Source of the DNA: Luidia sarsii
Taxonomy: Eukaryota; Echinodermata; Asteroidea; Paxillosida; Luidiidae
Length of the DNA: 64,000 nt
NCBI GenBank assembly: GCA_949987565.1
Contig: OX465111.1
Span: forward strand, 19,576,055 to 19,640,054
Reading direction: 5' to 3'
The notes under the pieces are model-generated. The model was not told the DNA's origin, did not search any database, and saw only the letters and a program-made list of their open reading frames with translations. Shown one piece after another: positions 37,201 through 44,264 of this stretch. Every line of letters starts with the position of its first letter. Position 1 is the first letter of the stretch. Position numbers and translations under genes: made by a program.

Positions 37201-39796
37201 AGCTGCTGTAGCCAGGTTTACAACCATTGGTTGTTTGCATCTGAATGAAAGCGGGGGGGAGATGTACGGCAGTTAATGGTTGAATTGCTTCTGACTGGCG
37301 CCCCCCACCCCGGCAAAGACTAGTTGACTATTTGGAAAGCCACCATCTAAGGGTTGGATAGCTCAGATGGTAAGAGCACTGGTACGTTAATCCAGAGGTG
37401 TCGGGTTCAAGTCCTGGTCCAGTTTTCTTTGCCAATTTGTGACCAAGCACAGCATAATGAGGAATAACCCCCACTTTTGAGATTTTGTGATTTTCTAATG
37501 ATGTGAAAGAGTATACCATTAGCTTTCAAATGATGTCAAAATTATTTCCCTGTGAACTTTGTTGTAATTAGTACAAGGGGACTTTGCTCGTTCATTTGGT
37601 ACCAGACACAATATAGCACCGCCATTCTAACTCCTCGAAAGCGGCCATTCAAAAAGGCAGGAACTTTACATTTTTATAAAAACAGTACACAAACACTTCC
37701 TGAAATCCTCGTTTTTTCAACATTTAGAGACGGAGTTCAGAAAAATCCTTTGGACATAATATCCTCCAATACATTAACTTTCCGAAAATTCAAAAACAAT
37801 TTTTTTTTTTTTTATCAAATTGAGAAGATACTTTGACTTCAGGCGTTCTTTACTCGAAAAGTGCTTTGGTGGGATATTCCTCATGTCGCTGTGCTGGGTC
37901 ACATTTTTCAATCCATTCTGTTTTTAAGAACAAAAAAATATAAACCTTTTGCTAACTGCTTTCCAACCCGTTGGACCTGTGGTAAAATGCAAAATTAAAT
38001 GTTTTTCAATCCTAGTAGGACCTTCATCATTCTAGCAGGACCTTTGAACCATTCTGTTTGTGTTCAATATTGATTCTCAAAGAGACAAAACTTAAAAGCA
38101 CTCCTGTCGGATTGCGAAAGTGCGAAACAAATCACAATCAAGTGGCTCTCCAAAATGCTGATAACAAAAAAACAACAACTACAAATCAGAATACAAAACA
38201 CAAAACAAATCTCCCAAATACTGTACTTTGATTTTCATAAAGGCAAGTTCAAATTGACACCATGTTATCTGAACTCAAGTAGAGATATGTGCGTAGTGTA
38301 GTGTACATGTACCTGTACATACCGGTACATGTACTGTAAGTACTGTACATGTACATCAGTATACTGCAGTAGTCCTACGTGACTTAGTCTGGTGTCGGTG
38401 GGAGGTCATTAAACTGGCATTGCTGTACATGCAGCCGAGACCAGACTTTTCAACCCCCGGTAAAGCAAACATTAACAATAGTTGTTAAATGCATACAGTA
38501 TTGAATTTCATGTGTGAGGGAATTTCCCACTCCATCCCGGCATTTCCCATTTTTGAATCTGTCTGGCCTCAAACCTGCCCCGTTCTCCTGTACATGTACC
38601 TTGATAATAGAGTCATTTGTTACCTCAACAAGCCGGCGGCCAAGCAATAAATCATGGCTCCAAACCTGATCCAAGTTCCCCCCCCTCTCCCTCTCTCTCC
38701 CTTCGGGCACTCTGAACATTCAATTCATCTCGGAGTATTGAATTGTTGTGTTCAAAATGAAAAGAAAAGAAAGTCGATGTCATAACAACAACACATGCAT
38801 TCCCTTTACTCCACTCATTTCCTCGTTGTTTTGTTACGATGCTGGTACTAGACTGGGGACTGAGTTTGTAGCGTGACTGCACTATTTCTTTGGTCCGATT
38901 CAAATGTGGAACAATAGTCTGTAACCTCAGTTTAACCAGGAAACTGGCTACAGCAAAGGCTACTGGTTCTGTGTGATTTGTTTCCTTTATTATTTCAGTT
39001 GCTGAATGATTTTTAATTTCATTTCCTTCCATTTTCTCCTCTTCCTCCCTCCCTATTTTCATCATCCTCTACCTCTCTGCTTCCTCCTCTTCCTCTCTGC
39101 TTCCTCCTCTATCTCTCGGTTTCCTCCTCTACCTCCTCCACTGGTCCCCTCCTACTTACCCCTCTGGGTCCTCTTTTCCCTCCTCCTGACCTCATACTTC
39201 TCTTCTCCCTTCACCTCCCCTTTCTCCTACTCTTTCTATTCCTCTGAACTTTCCTCTGCCCCCTCCCCTCTCTTCATCCTCTACTTTCTCACCTCCCTCT
39301 CCTCCCTGTACTTCACCCGCCTTCCTCCATCATCCCTTCTCCTCTTTCTGCTCCTCTCCTCTCCCTCCTCCTCTTCACCCCTTCACCTCCTGTTTCTCCT
39401 CCTTCCACTCTTTCTGTTCCTCTTGACTTTCCTCCTCTCCCTCCCCTCTCCTCTTAATCCTCTCCTGCCATCCCTGTCTTTAACCTCCTCCATCTTCCTC
39501 CATTCTCCTTTCTCTTTTTCCTCTCCTCTCCCCTCCCCTCCTCTCCTCTCCCCTCCCCTCCTCTCCTCTCCTCTCCTCTCCTCTCCCCTCCCCGTTCTCT
39601 TTTTTATCCTTCCTCTCCTTCTCCTCCTCCACTTCCCCTTCCCTCTCCTCAACCTCCTCATCCATCCGCCTCTACCTCCTTCTTCCCCTGTTTGCAGAAC
39701 AAGGATGACAAGCTGACGAAGGAAGAGTTCCAGAACGGCTCCAAGGAGGATCCCACCATCGTCCAGGCCCTGTCCCTCTACGACGGCTTGGTATGA
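10928..39796 (+). CDS. NCS1: Neuronal calcium sensor 1 (frequenin)
   Basis: NCS-1 is an N-myristoylated EF-hand calcium sensor acting on phosphatidylinositol 4-kinase, receptors and exocytosis in neurons. Coding exons: 10928-10991, 20957-20981, 23036-23084, 33492-33581, 34331-34409, 36921-37087, 39698-39796; all GT-AG, 573 bp, 190 aa plus stop, exactly the human length. The N-terminus MGKRNSKLK keeps Gly2 for myristoylation. The first EF-hand is the family's inactive CPNG form; calcium loops are at 73-84 ([12 protein letters not shown]), 109-120 ([12 protein letters not shown]) and 157-168 ([12 protein letters not shown]). The third active loop has Asp at its sixth position, where Gly is nearly invariant. 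The C-terminus ALSLYDGLV is the canonical family tail. Exon 2 is only 25 bp. Introns 1, 3 and 5 are long and crowded with mobile elements and minisatellites listed separately. Confidence 0.97.
11546..11725. mobile_element. MITE, 9-bp TSD family, copy C
   Basis: Ends GCAGTGGCTATG and CATAACAATAGCCACTGCG with the internal GTGGTTCCCTGA-type arms. Flanks TAAAAATTA (11537-11545) and TAAAAATAA (11726-11734) form a 9-bp duplication with one mismatch. Confidence 0.75.
11880..12030 (+). mobile_element. SINE family 1 copy (tRNA-derived)
   Basis: Has the head GGCTGGATAGCTGAGAAGTG, an AACCAGAGGTCTCGGGTTCA B-box region and the tail CCAAGTCAGTTTTTCCCTTA. It matches the SINE-1 copies at 22556-22680 and 34835-34975. 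Confidence 0.75.
12779..12963. mobile_element. MITE, 9-bp TSD family, copy D
   Basis: Starts CGCAGTGGCAGTTGTAACGG and ends CCGTAACAACAGCCACTGCG. The flanks are a perfect 9-bp duplication, ATTAGTATT (12770-12778 and 12964-12972), which fixes the element boundaries for the whole family. Confidence 0.85.
13258..13400. mobile_element. R1 hairpin element in NCS1 intron 1
   Basis: AGTTAGAGGGCCTGACGTTT is mirrored by AAACGTCAGGCCCTCTAACT around a loop of a few bases, followed by the reverse of the R1 leader (CATTTTAGTCAGTGAGCAGT, TTGCAACCG). Orientation is reversed relative to the copy at 52500. Confidence 0.75.
14000..14499. mobile_element. TIR element, ATTT-target family, copy 1
   Basis: Begins GTGACCCGGCACAGCGACAT and ends with the mirror of GTGACCCGGCACAGCATAAT; the TIRs are about 28 bp. 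AAAT directly flanks it on both sides (13996-13999 and 14500-14503). The interior holds A/T-rich simple sequence, no domain seen. Confidence 0.75.
15222..15350 (+). mobile_element. SINE family 1 copy
   Basis: GCTGGATAGCTCAGATGCTA (A-box region), AGGTCTGTGGTTCAGGTCCC (B-box region), and the tail CCCAGTCTGTTTTCCCTTTA. The preceding ACTGGCGCCCC-like stretch (GACTAGCGCCCCCACCCC) belongs to the longer SINE-1 upstream body. Confidence 0.7.
16230..16395 (+). mobile_element. R1 element, long-body form
   Basis: AGTTAGAGGGGCCTGACGTT, the TTTCTCAAAGGCAAAGTGAC core, then the purine-rich body GGACATACACAGACAGTTAG to GGGAGTGGGATGCAGATG. The same body recurs at 26765-26965 and, reversed, at 51270-51530. 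Confidence 0.7.
17128..17280. mobile_element. R1 hairpin copy with spacer
   Basis: ATAAATCTCAAAAGTTAGAG with GGGCCTGATGTTTCAATACT is mirrored by GGATTGAAACGTCAGGCCC and ACTAACTTTTGAGATTTAT; the loop of about 60 bp reads ACTGTCTGTGTATGTCCTTG. Confidence 0.7.
17925..18755. repeat. Composite minisatellite (GGAGGATTGTGGAGGATTGA)
   Basis: Alternating subunits of about 43-44 bp: GGAGGATTGTGGAGGATTGA followed either by GGAAGGTTGTTTAAATTTAC or by GGAAGCATGCCACAATGAGA. A shorter array of the same subunits lies in AK8 intron 2 (54085-54320). The minus-strand Pro-Gln-Ser-Ser open frame is an artefact of the repeat. Confidence 0.9.
18862..19109. mobile_element. TIR element, ATTT-target family, copy 2 (internal deletion)
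   Basis: GTGACCCGGCACATCATAAT at the left and GCGACATGAGG mirrored at the right, flanked by ATTT (18858-18861, 19110-19113). At 248 bp it is half the length of copies 1 and 3 and lacks their middle. Confidence 0.8.
20028..20175. repeat. Short tandem repeat, about 20 bp
   Basis: Seven or so units of the form CAGTGGCCAAGTGGATGTTT or CAGTGGCCAAGTGGATCCTT. No gene content seen. Confidence 0.8.
21040..21910. repeat. 33-bp minisatellite built from the R1 core
   Basis: About 26 units GACGTTTCGATCCTAGTAGG plus AGCTTTCTCAAAG, i.e. the R1 hairpin arm multiplied head to tail. Because 33 is divisible by three and the unit lacks stops, long frames open on both strands; they start with no splice signals and are not genes. 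It follows NCS1 exon 2 by about 60 bp. Confidence 0.9.
22150..22685 (+). mobile_element. SINE family 1 with four tandem head units
   Basis: Upstream body (GATCCCTGGAGATATACGGC, ACTGGCGCCCCTACCCCGGC) followed by about four copies of a 74-75 bp unit with GGGCTGGATAGCTCAGATGG. Only the last unit continues into a B-box (CTCGGATTCAAGTCCCGG) and tail (AGTCAGTTTTTCCTTGG). Confidence 0.8.
23450..23630. mobile_element. R1 hairpin element just after NCS1 exon 3
   Basis: TTTAGTGGGCCTGACGTTTC is mirrored by GAAACGTCAGGCCCGCTACA, followed by the reversed leader TAATTTTAGTCAGTAAGCAG, TTTGTAACATTTTTGTAT. A clean target duplication was not found. Confidence 0.75.
23815..23960 (+). mobile_element. SINE family 1 fragment
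   Basis: CTAGTCTCGGGTTCAAATCC, TGGTCTAGTCC and a decayed T-rich tail. The A-box half is weak. Confidence 0.55.
24000..25700. other. NCS1 intron 3 segment, no clear feature
   Basis: Apart from a C/T-rich stretch at 25436-25520 and a G-run at 25683-25708 nothing is recognised. Open frames near 24038-24250 and 24400-24730 have no homologue I know and no splice or codon support. Mentioned so the stretch is not read as unexamined. Confidence 0.5.
26765..26970 (+). mobile_element. R1 element, long-body form
   Basis: Leader fragment (CTAAAATGACCTGCAAGTTA), core GAGGGCCTGACGTTTTG, and the body GACATACACAGACAGTCAGG to GTGGGATGCAGATGTACATG. Nearly the same as 16230-16395. Confidence 0.7.
28000..28755. 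repeat. (CT)n-rich array in NCS1 intron 3
   Basis: About 750 bp of CT dinucleotides and CCCTCTCT variants. The plus-strand Ser-Leu-Pro open frames of up to about 315 codons are low-complexity artefacts. Confidence 0.9.
29091..29275. repeat. Tandem duplication of about 92 bp
   Basis: The stretch from GGTTAAACTATCCTTGTTGC to CGTAAAGTTTCAGT occurs twice in direct succession with no visible change, including the palindromic TGTACATGTACTGTACAAGT. Its identity suggests a recent event. Confidence 0.85.
29570..30650. other. NCS1 intron 3: short duplication and GC-rich patch
   Basis: A unit of about 60 bp (TACACATGTAACTAAAATTA, CCGAAATGTTGTTGCAGATC) occurs twice at 29590-29705. From 30100 to 30560 the DNA is GC- and G-run-rich with several CGCG-like words, unlike its surroundings. 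No exon or promoter element can be supported. Confidence 0.4.
30655..31080. repeat. Interspersed TTGTTGGATTAGGTAC repeats
   Basis: Direct and inverted copies of TTGGATTTTGTTGGGTTAGG-like units, and two copies of CACACTCCAACACCTGACCA, make a scrambled local repeat. No coding content. Confidence 0.6.
32165..32340 (+). mobile_element. SINE family 2 copy
   Basis: ACCTCGATCAGCTCGTTGG head, GAGTCACGGGTTCGAATCCT B-box region, GGGAAAGCACTGAGCACACA body and CCCTCATTGAATTACATTCT end. Confidence 0.75.
32775..33345. mobile_element. Inverted SINE-2 pair interrupted by a MITE
   Basis: A minus-oriented SINE-2 (32775-32880) faces a plus-oriented one. The latter stops at GGCAAAGCACTGAGCACATA and resumes after the TIR element (32950-33248) with the body end GGGCAAACCCTTATTGAATT, ACATTCTCCTTG. 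Confidence 0.65.
32950..33248. mobile_element. TIR element with GGGCTAGTAAAA repeats, copy 1
   Basis: Ends CAAGGCTCGACCTTA and, mirrored, CAAGCCTCAAGCTTA. CATAC flanks both sides (32945-32949 and 33249-33253). The interior repeats GGGCTAGTAAAA four or more times and contains GGGCGGGGATGAGAAAGTAG, also present in the copy at 48006-48306. It sits 240 bp before NCS1 exon 4. Confidence 0.7.
34425..34565. repeat. Inverted SINE-1 fragments after NCS1 exon 5
   Basis: Starting 20-odd bp past the exon 5 donor, CTGAGACCTCTGGTTTTGTG is followed by AAAACCAGAGGTCTCGGGTT, i.e. two SINE-1 pieces in opposite orientation that could form a hairpin of about 17 bp stem. Confidence 0.7.
34600..34980 (+). mobile_element. 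SINE family 1, near full length
   Basis: Upstream body (TGTGATTCCCGAGTTGCTGT, GATTCCTGGAGATATACGGC, ACTGGCGCCCCCTACCCCGG), a short insertion around 34753-34815, then the tRNA-like part GGCTGGATAGCTCAGATGGT to GGTCTCAGGTTCAAGTCCCG and tail. It is the best reference copy in the window. Confidence 0.8.
35405..35815. mobile_element. Palindromic repeat R6, full copy
   Basis: Left CATGTACATTAGATAAGATG then GTGGAAGGTTTGCGGTGACA is mirrored by TGGTATCACCACAAACCTTC then CACGTGGCAT on the right. Half-copies containing CAGCAGTCTCCTGA and CAGCTCTTTTCAGAACCACA occur at 39895-40085, 46740-46815, 49330-49465 and 50690-50850. Confidence 0.6.
35935..36890. repeat. 21-24 bp minisatellite before NCS1 exon 6
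   Basis: About 43 units of CTGGTCATTGCCTTGGTGCC with one- to three-base variants, ending some 30 bp before the exon 6 acceptor. Frames run open on both strands (e.g. Gly-His-Cys-Leu repeats); these are repeat artefacts, although one fuses by read-through into real exon 6. Confidence 0.92.
37150..37438 (+). mobile_element. SINE family 1 copy interrupted by a TIR element
   Basis: Upstream body TGCATCCACTTTGTGTGATC, ACTGGCGCCCCCCACCCCGG, head GGTTGGATAGCTCAGATGGT and B-box region GGTGTCGGGTTCAAGTCC. The tail TTTGCCAATTT is cut by the element at 37439-37902 and resumes as ATTTTTCAATCC. Confidence 0.8.
37439..37902. mobile_element. TIR element, ATTT-target family, copy 3
   Basis: GTGACCAAGCACAGCATAAT at the left, GCGACATGAGG mirrored at the right, ATTT on both flanks (37435-37438, 37903-37906). 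It has the same interior as copy 1 in opposite orientation, and is inserted in a SINE-1 tail, so it is younger than that SINE. Confidence 0.85.
39010..39697. repeat. Pyrimidine-rich array running into NCS1 exon 7 acceptor
   Basis: About 680 bp of CCTCTCCT-type DNA ending in the CCCCTGTTTGCAG acceptor at 39697. It behaves like a hugely extended polypyrimidine tract. The plus-strand Ser-Leu-Leu-Phe frame is an artefact. Confidence 0.9.
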
Positions 39797-42535
39797 TGAC
39801 CAGACACAAAGACAGCAAATCTGTCTGTCTATGGAGAAGTCGGCCAATCCAATCCACTCTCCCCTCCCCACAAACTAATAGGGGCAACGCCGATGCGGAA
39901 ACCCCACCTAGCTCCAATTTCCCAAAAAGCCTTTACGATCCAGTACACACTGCCCGAACCTTCAGTTACTTCCGTTATTGGCTCTCTCGTCAGACTCCAT
40001 CTCACAAGAGATGATTTACACGGCTTTACCGCAAACCGTCCACTTTGCTCCACCGACATTCAACTTACAATCGATGAGGTTCGATGAGCCAGTGTAGTTG
40101 TGGTCGTACCCTTACAGCGCCGTCATACATTGCCACCATTTTGCGCGCGATCGTTCGTTACAACGAGTGCGGAGAATGCGAACACTGAGCTTGTAAAACA
40201 CAGCACGATGTAACCGACTTCCTCGCAGCGGCGAAAAAACCGCAGCCCGTTCCACACCAGAATTTGCATCGGAGCACTTGAATCACAAAACGAGACAGAC
40301 CATTTTTGAGATATTATTAGCTCCTCAGGGCGTAAGTGCATTTTATTTCTTCTGTTTTTGTACATAAGAATATATACTGATTGTCTGTGTATGATATTAT
40401 TATTTTCATTGTCTAAGGAATTTGAATTCTTTGGGATGTATCTGTGGGTGTATTCTTTGCGGGAATACTTTGTAAAAAAATAATCATTGAAATAATACTC
40501 GACCAGAAAATGTGTGGGTGCACGACTGCACGCTTTAAGAGAGTATGTTTGACTTTGTTGCAGACGTTGTTGGGATTGAATAGTCGTAGGGTTCTGTAGG
40601 AGTGTAGATTTTGTAGGAGTTTAGATTGGGATTCGGTTAACCAAAAATGTATAAAATTAGCAAAGAATGTGTTTTGACAACCAGGATTCAAACCCTGGAA
40701 ACAGCTGAGAATTGTCACAGCCCGGAATTGTTTTGACTGTTATTCCGCTGCGATTTACCCGATGTCAAGTCGCACAGAAATGATGAAACCGGTTCTGGGG
40801 TAGAATCGCCAAAGCCCACCCCAGCCTTGGCGTTGAACTGACCCGGGGGCCCAACTCCATGACTCTTGCTTAGCGCAGAATTCTGCGATTTCGGGACGCT
40901 GTAAGGGCAGAATTCGTTACATGGATCGCGTAAGCAAGGATTCGGCGCGTAAAGAGCTTGCGCGGAACTGCTGCGCTTAACGGAGGATTTTACGTTCACG
41001 ACAGCAGAGGGAAAACGGCCATCGTTCGTTGAATTCGACAACACAAATTGATTTTGAACAATGCAAACTTCTTTAGCATTCTAGGCAGGGATGCAATTCA
41101 CACATGCCAGAAGGGAATCATTTTATGCTTATTTAAGTAAGAAACAATAGTTGCCATGAAATACGCTTACGTTAAGCGCGGAATGTCTGCTTCCGTAAGC
41201 GTTGATTCTACGTTGACACTTAGCAGAGCTATGAAATAGGGCCCTGTGCACAGTTGTGGTGGATTTCATAAAATTCTTATGATGCATCTTAACTCCACTT
41301 ACAACTGAAAAACCCATTGTAAGTTGTGATACACTGTATGGTTTCTGTGCAGCACTGTCTGTCTTGCGATTGACGAGTTGACGTTAGGACGAGTTTGATG
41401 AAATTGTCCGCAGTGCTGTGGCCTCTCGTCTGGTGGAGGGGAAGGGGGCCTTCCATTTTTTTTTGGGGGGGGAGGGGAAGGTAAGGGTTAGATGGAAGCA
41501 TTTTACCAATTTTGTATTATACCTTGAACAATCGGAGATGTACTATTCAGAGATATTAAGTATTTTAAGGAATTTTTAACAGTCACTTTTGGAAGGATTG
41601 TACATCCATTGTAATGGATGTTTTCCCCCTACTCAACTGTGTACCTTTCTTCAACCTTTACACCATTGTATGGTATTTCAGTAGCATTTTCCCAGTACTA
41701 GTCGTTTGATAAGATCGAAGAATTCATCTCACCAATTGTTTAGGACCCGTCTCCCTTTGGGCAACATGCGACAATCCTCAAAGATATCGTTTTGCATCTG
41801 GAGGACGTCTCAGAGGTCATGGGTCATTCTCAACTTCTCCGGAGCACGGCGATAACATTGAGCCCTGACACTAACCTAACACCAGAGATGACCCTAACAC
41901 CATGCCTCTTGCACACATCCCAATGGATCACCCTTTGGCCATCACCAATACACAATGACAAATAATCTTAAAATTTAGTGGGCCTGACGTTTCGATCCTA
42001 GCAAGACCTTTCTCAAAGGCAGAGTGACAAGGACATGTATCTGTTTTGTCCTTGTCACTCTGCCTTTGAGAAAGGTCCTGCTAGGATCGAAACGTCAGGC
42101 CCACTAAATTTTAAGATTTACATTTTGGTAATTTTAGTCAGTAAGCAGTTTGCAACATTTTTGTATATCACCTTAATGACAAACAATGCTATAAATGGTG
42201 GACCATATGTGTAACATTGGATATGAGGGTAGACAGTGCATTATCCACCACTCATTATCCAGTGCCCATGACCACCAAGTATTTTTTAAATGACGATCAT
42301 TTTCTCTTAGGAATCTTCTTGTACAGGGTAGTTAAATGGTCCTTTTCAAGTACATGTAGTACACCATCTCAGCTTGTGAGATGTTTATGTAGGTTATGTA
42401 GATTTGTTTTAACAGGCACGTTACATTTTTTATATTGCATTGCTCAATGCATTCAGTTATTGCTTCTGACATTTTCAATTACCATGGTAACTGTTGACAT
42501 TTTTAAGACTTCTGGTGTTGACAGATGAATAAAAA
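39797..42535 (+). other. NCS1 3' UTR and flank
   Basis: No further exon is recognised. The region has an R6 half-copy (39895-40085), a minus-oriented SINE-like B-box (GGATTCAAACCCTGG near 40682), an R4 copy (41256-41405) and an R1 hairpin element (41967-42174). The first canonical plus-strand AATAAA I noticed after the stop is at 42528-42533; whether the transcript reaches it is unknown. Confidence 0.4.
41967..42174. mobile_element. R1 hairpin element with 13-bp TSD
   Basis: CTTAAAATTTAGTGGGCCTG opens a perfect-looking palindrome (core TTTCGATCCTAGCAAGACC and its mirror, loop ACATGTATCTGTTTTGTCC), followed by the reversed leader GTAAGCAGTTTGCAACATTT and GTATATCACCTT. Flanks AATGACAAATAAT (41954-41966) and AATGACAAACAAT (42175-42187) are a 13-bp duplication with one change. 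Confidence 0.85.
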
Positions 42536-42889
42536 AAAGGCTTCTGTTTTGAAGAATCAATCGCCATGGTATTTGTGGGCTGGTTTGTGTAATTTCTTTA
42601 GCTTGTTTACTGATTTCCAGAATCCTTCAGAGATGACCATTGGTCAGATTTGAATTTGAGTCAGCCAATGGCAGTGGCCCTGTATTAATATAGGGATGGT
42701 GGTTTTAGTTTTGTCTTTTTTGGTTACCAATTTTCATACTGGAGTTAGAAATTCTGTAGTGATGGTCATTGGTCAGATTTGATTTTAAGTCAGCCAATGG
42801 CAGTGGCCCTGTAATATCAAAGGGATGGCTGTTTAAGTTTTGTCTATTTTTTTACCAATATTATTTTCTAATCAAGTCGAACAAAGAAA

Positions 42890-44035
42890 AAACTGACTGG
42901 GAACTTTTTGAACAAATTGAAAAATTGGCACAGAAAACATTGACTGGACCGGGACTTGAACGTAAGACCTCTGGATTAACGTACCAGTGCTCTTACCATC
43001 TGAGCTATCCAGCCCTTAGATGGTGGCCTTCCCTAATAGTCAACTAGTCTTTGGCACACCAGTGCTCTTCCATCTGAGCTATCCAGCCCTTAGATGGTGG
43101 CCTTCCCTAATAGTCAACTAGTCTTTGGCACACCAGCGCTCTTCCATCTGAGCTATCCAGCCCTTAGATGGTGGCCTTCCCTAATAGTCAACTAGTCTTT
43201 GGCACACCAGCGCTCTTCCATCTGAGCTATCCAGCCCTTAGATGGTGGCCTTCCCTTATAGTCACTTAGTCTTTGGCACACCAGTGCTCTTCCATCTGAG
43301 CTATCCAGCCCTTAGATGGTGGCCTTCCCTAATAGTCAACTAGTCTTTGGCACACCAGTGCTCTTCCATCTGAGCTATCCAGCCCTTAGATGGTGGCCTT
43401 CCCTTATAGTCACTTAGTCTTTGGCACACCAGTGCTCTTCCATCTGAGCTATCCAGCCCTTAGATGGTGGCCTTCCCTAATAGTCAACTAGTCTTTGGCA
43501 CACCAGCGCTCTTCCATCTGAGCTACATGTATCCAGCCCTTAGATGGTGGCCTTCCCTAATAGTCAACTAGTCTTTGGCACACCAGCGCTCTTCCATCTG
43601 AGCTATCCAGCCCTTAGATGGTGGCCTTCCCTAATAGTCAACTAGTCTTTGGCACACCAGTGCTCTTCCATCTGAGCTATCCAGCCCTTAGATTGTGGCC
43701 TTCCCTTATAGTCAACTAGTCTTTGGCACACCAGTGCTCTTACCATCTGAGCTATCCAGCCCTTAGATGGTGGCCTTCCCTAATAGTCAACTAGTCTTTG
43801 ACACACCAGTGCTCTTCCATCTGAGCTATCTTTCCCTTAGATGGTGGCCTTCCCAAATAGTCAACTAGTCTTTGTTGGGGTAGGTGCGCCAGTCAGAAGC
43901 AATTCAACCATTGACTGCCATATATTTCCGGGGATCACACCCCTGCTTTCATTCAGATGCAAACAACCAATTGTAAACCTGAAATTGAGCTGCATCTACT
44001 TTATGTGATCCCCGAGCTGCTGTAGCCAGGTTTAC
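42890..44035 (-). mobile_element. SINE family 1 (minus) with about 12 tandem head units
   Basis: Read on the minus strand: upstream body (about 43870-44035), then about twelve 74-bp units each containing GGGCTGGATAGCTCAGATGG, then one B-box region (around 42953-42990) and the tail ending near 42890. One unit has an ACATGT insertion near 43530. This is the same architecture as 22150-22685, more expanded. Confidence 0.85.
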
Positions 44036-44264
44036 TCAAGGGTTTAAGGACAAAGAGACAAAAAGAGACAAATTGAGGGATTCCTTCAATTGATATTTCA
44101 TATTTTTGCTATTTTCCGTGACAATCCAAATCTGCACAAGCAACAAACCAGATGAATATGAATCAAAAAATTGAAACCAGTTCAAGAGGGAATTAGGGGT
44201 TGGATTATCTACAATATTTACAGTACATCAGCGTAGGTGACAATGTAGGTATATGGGAACTTGG

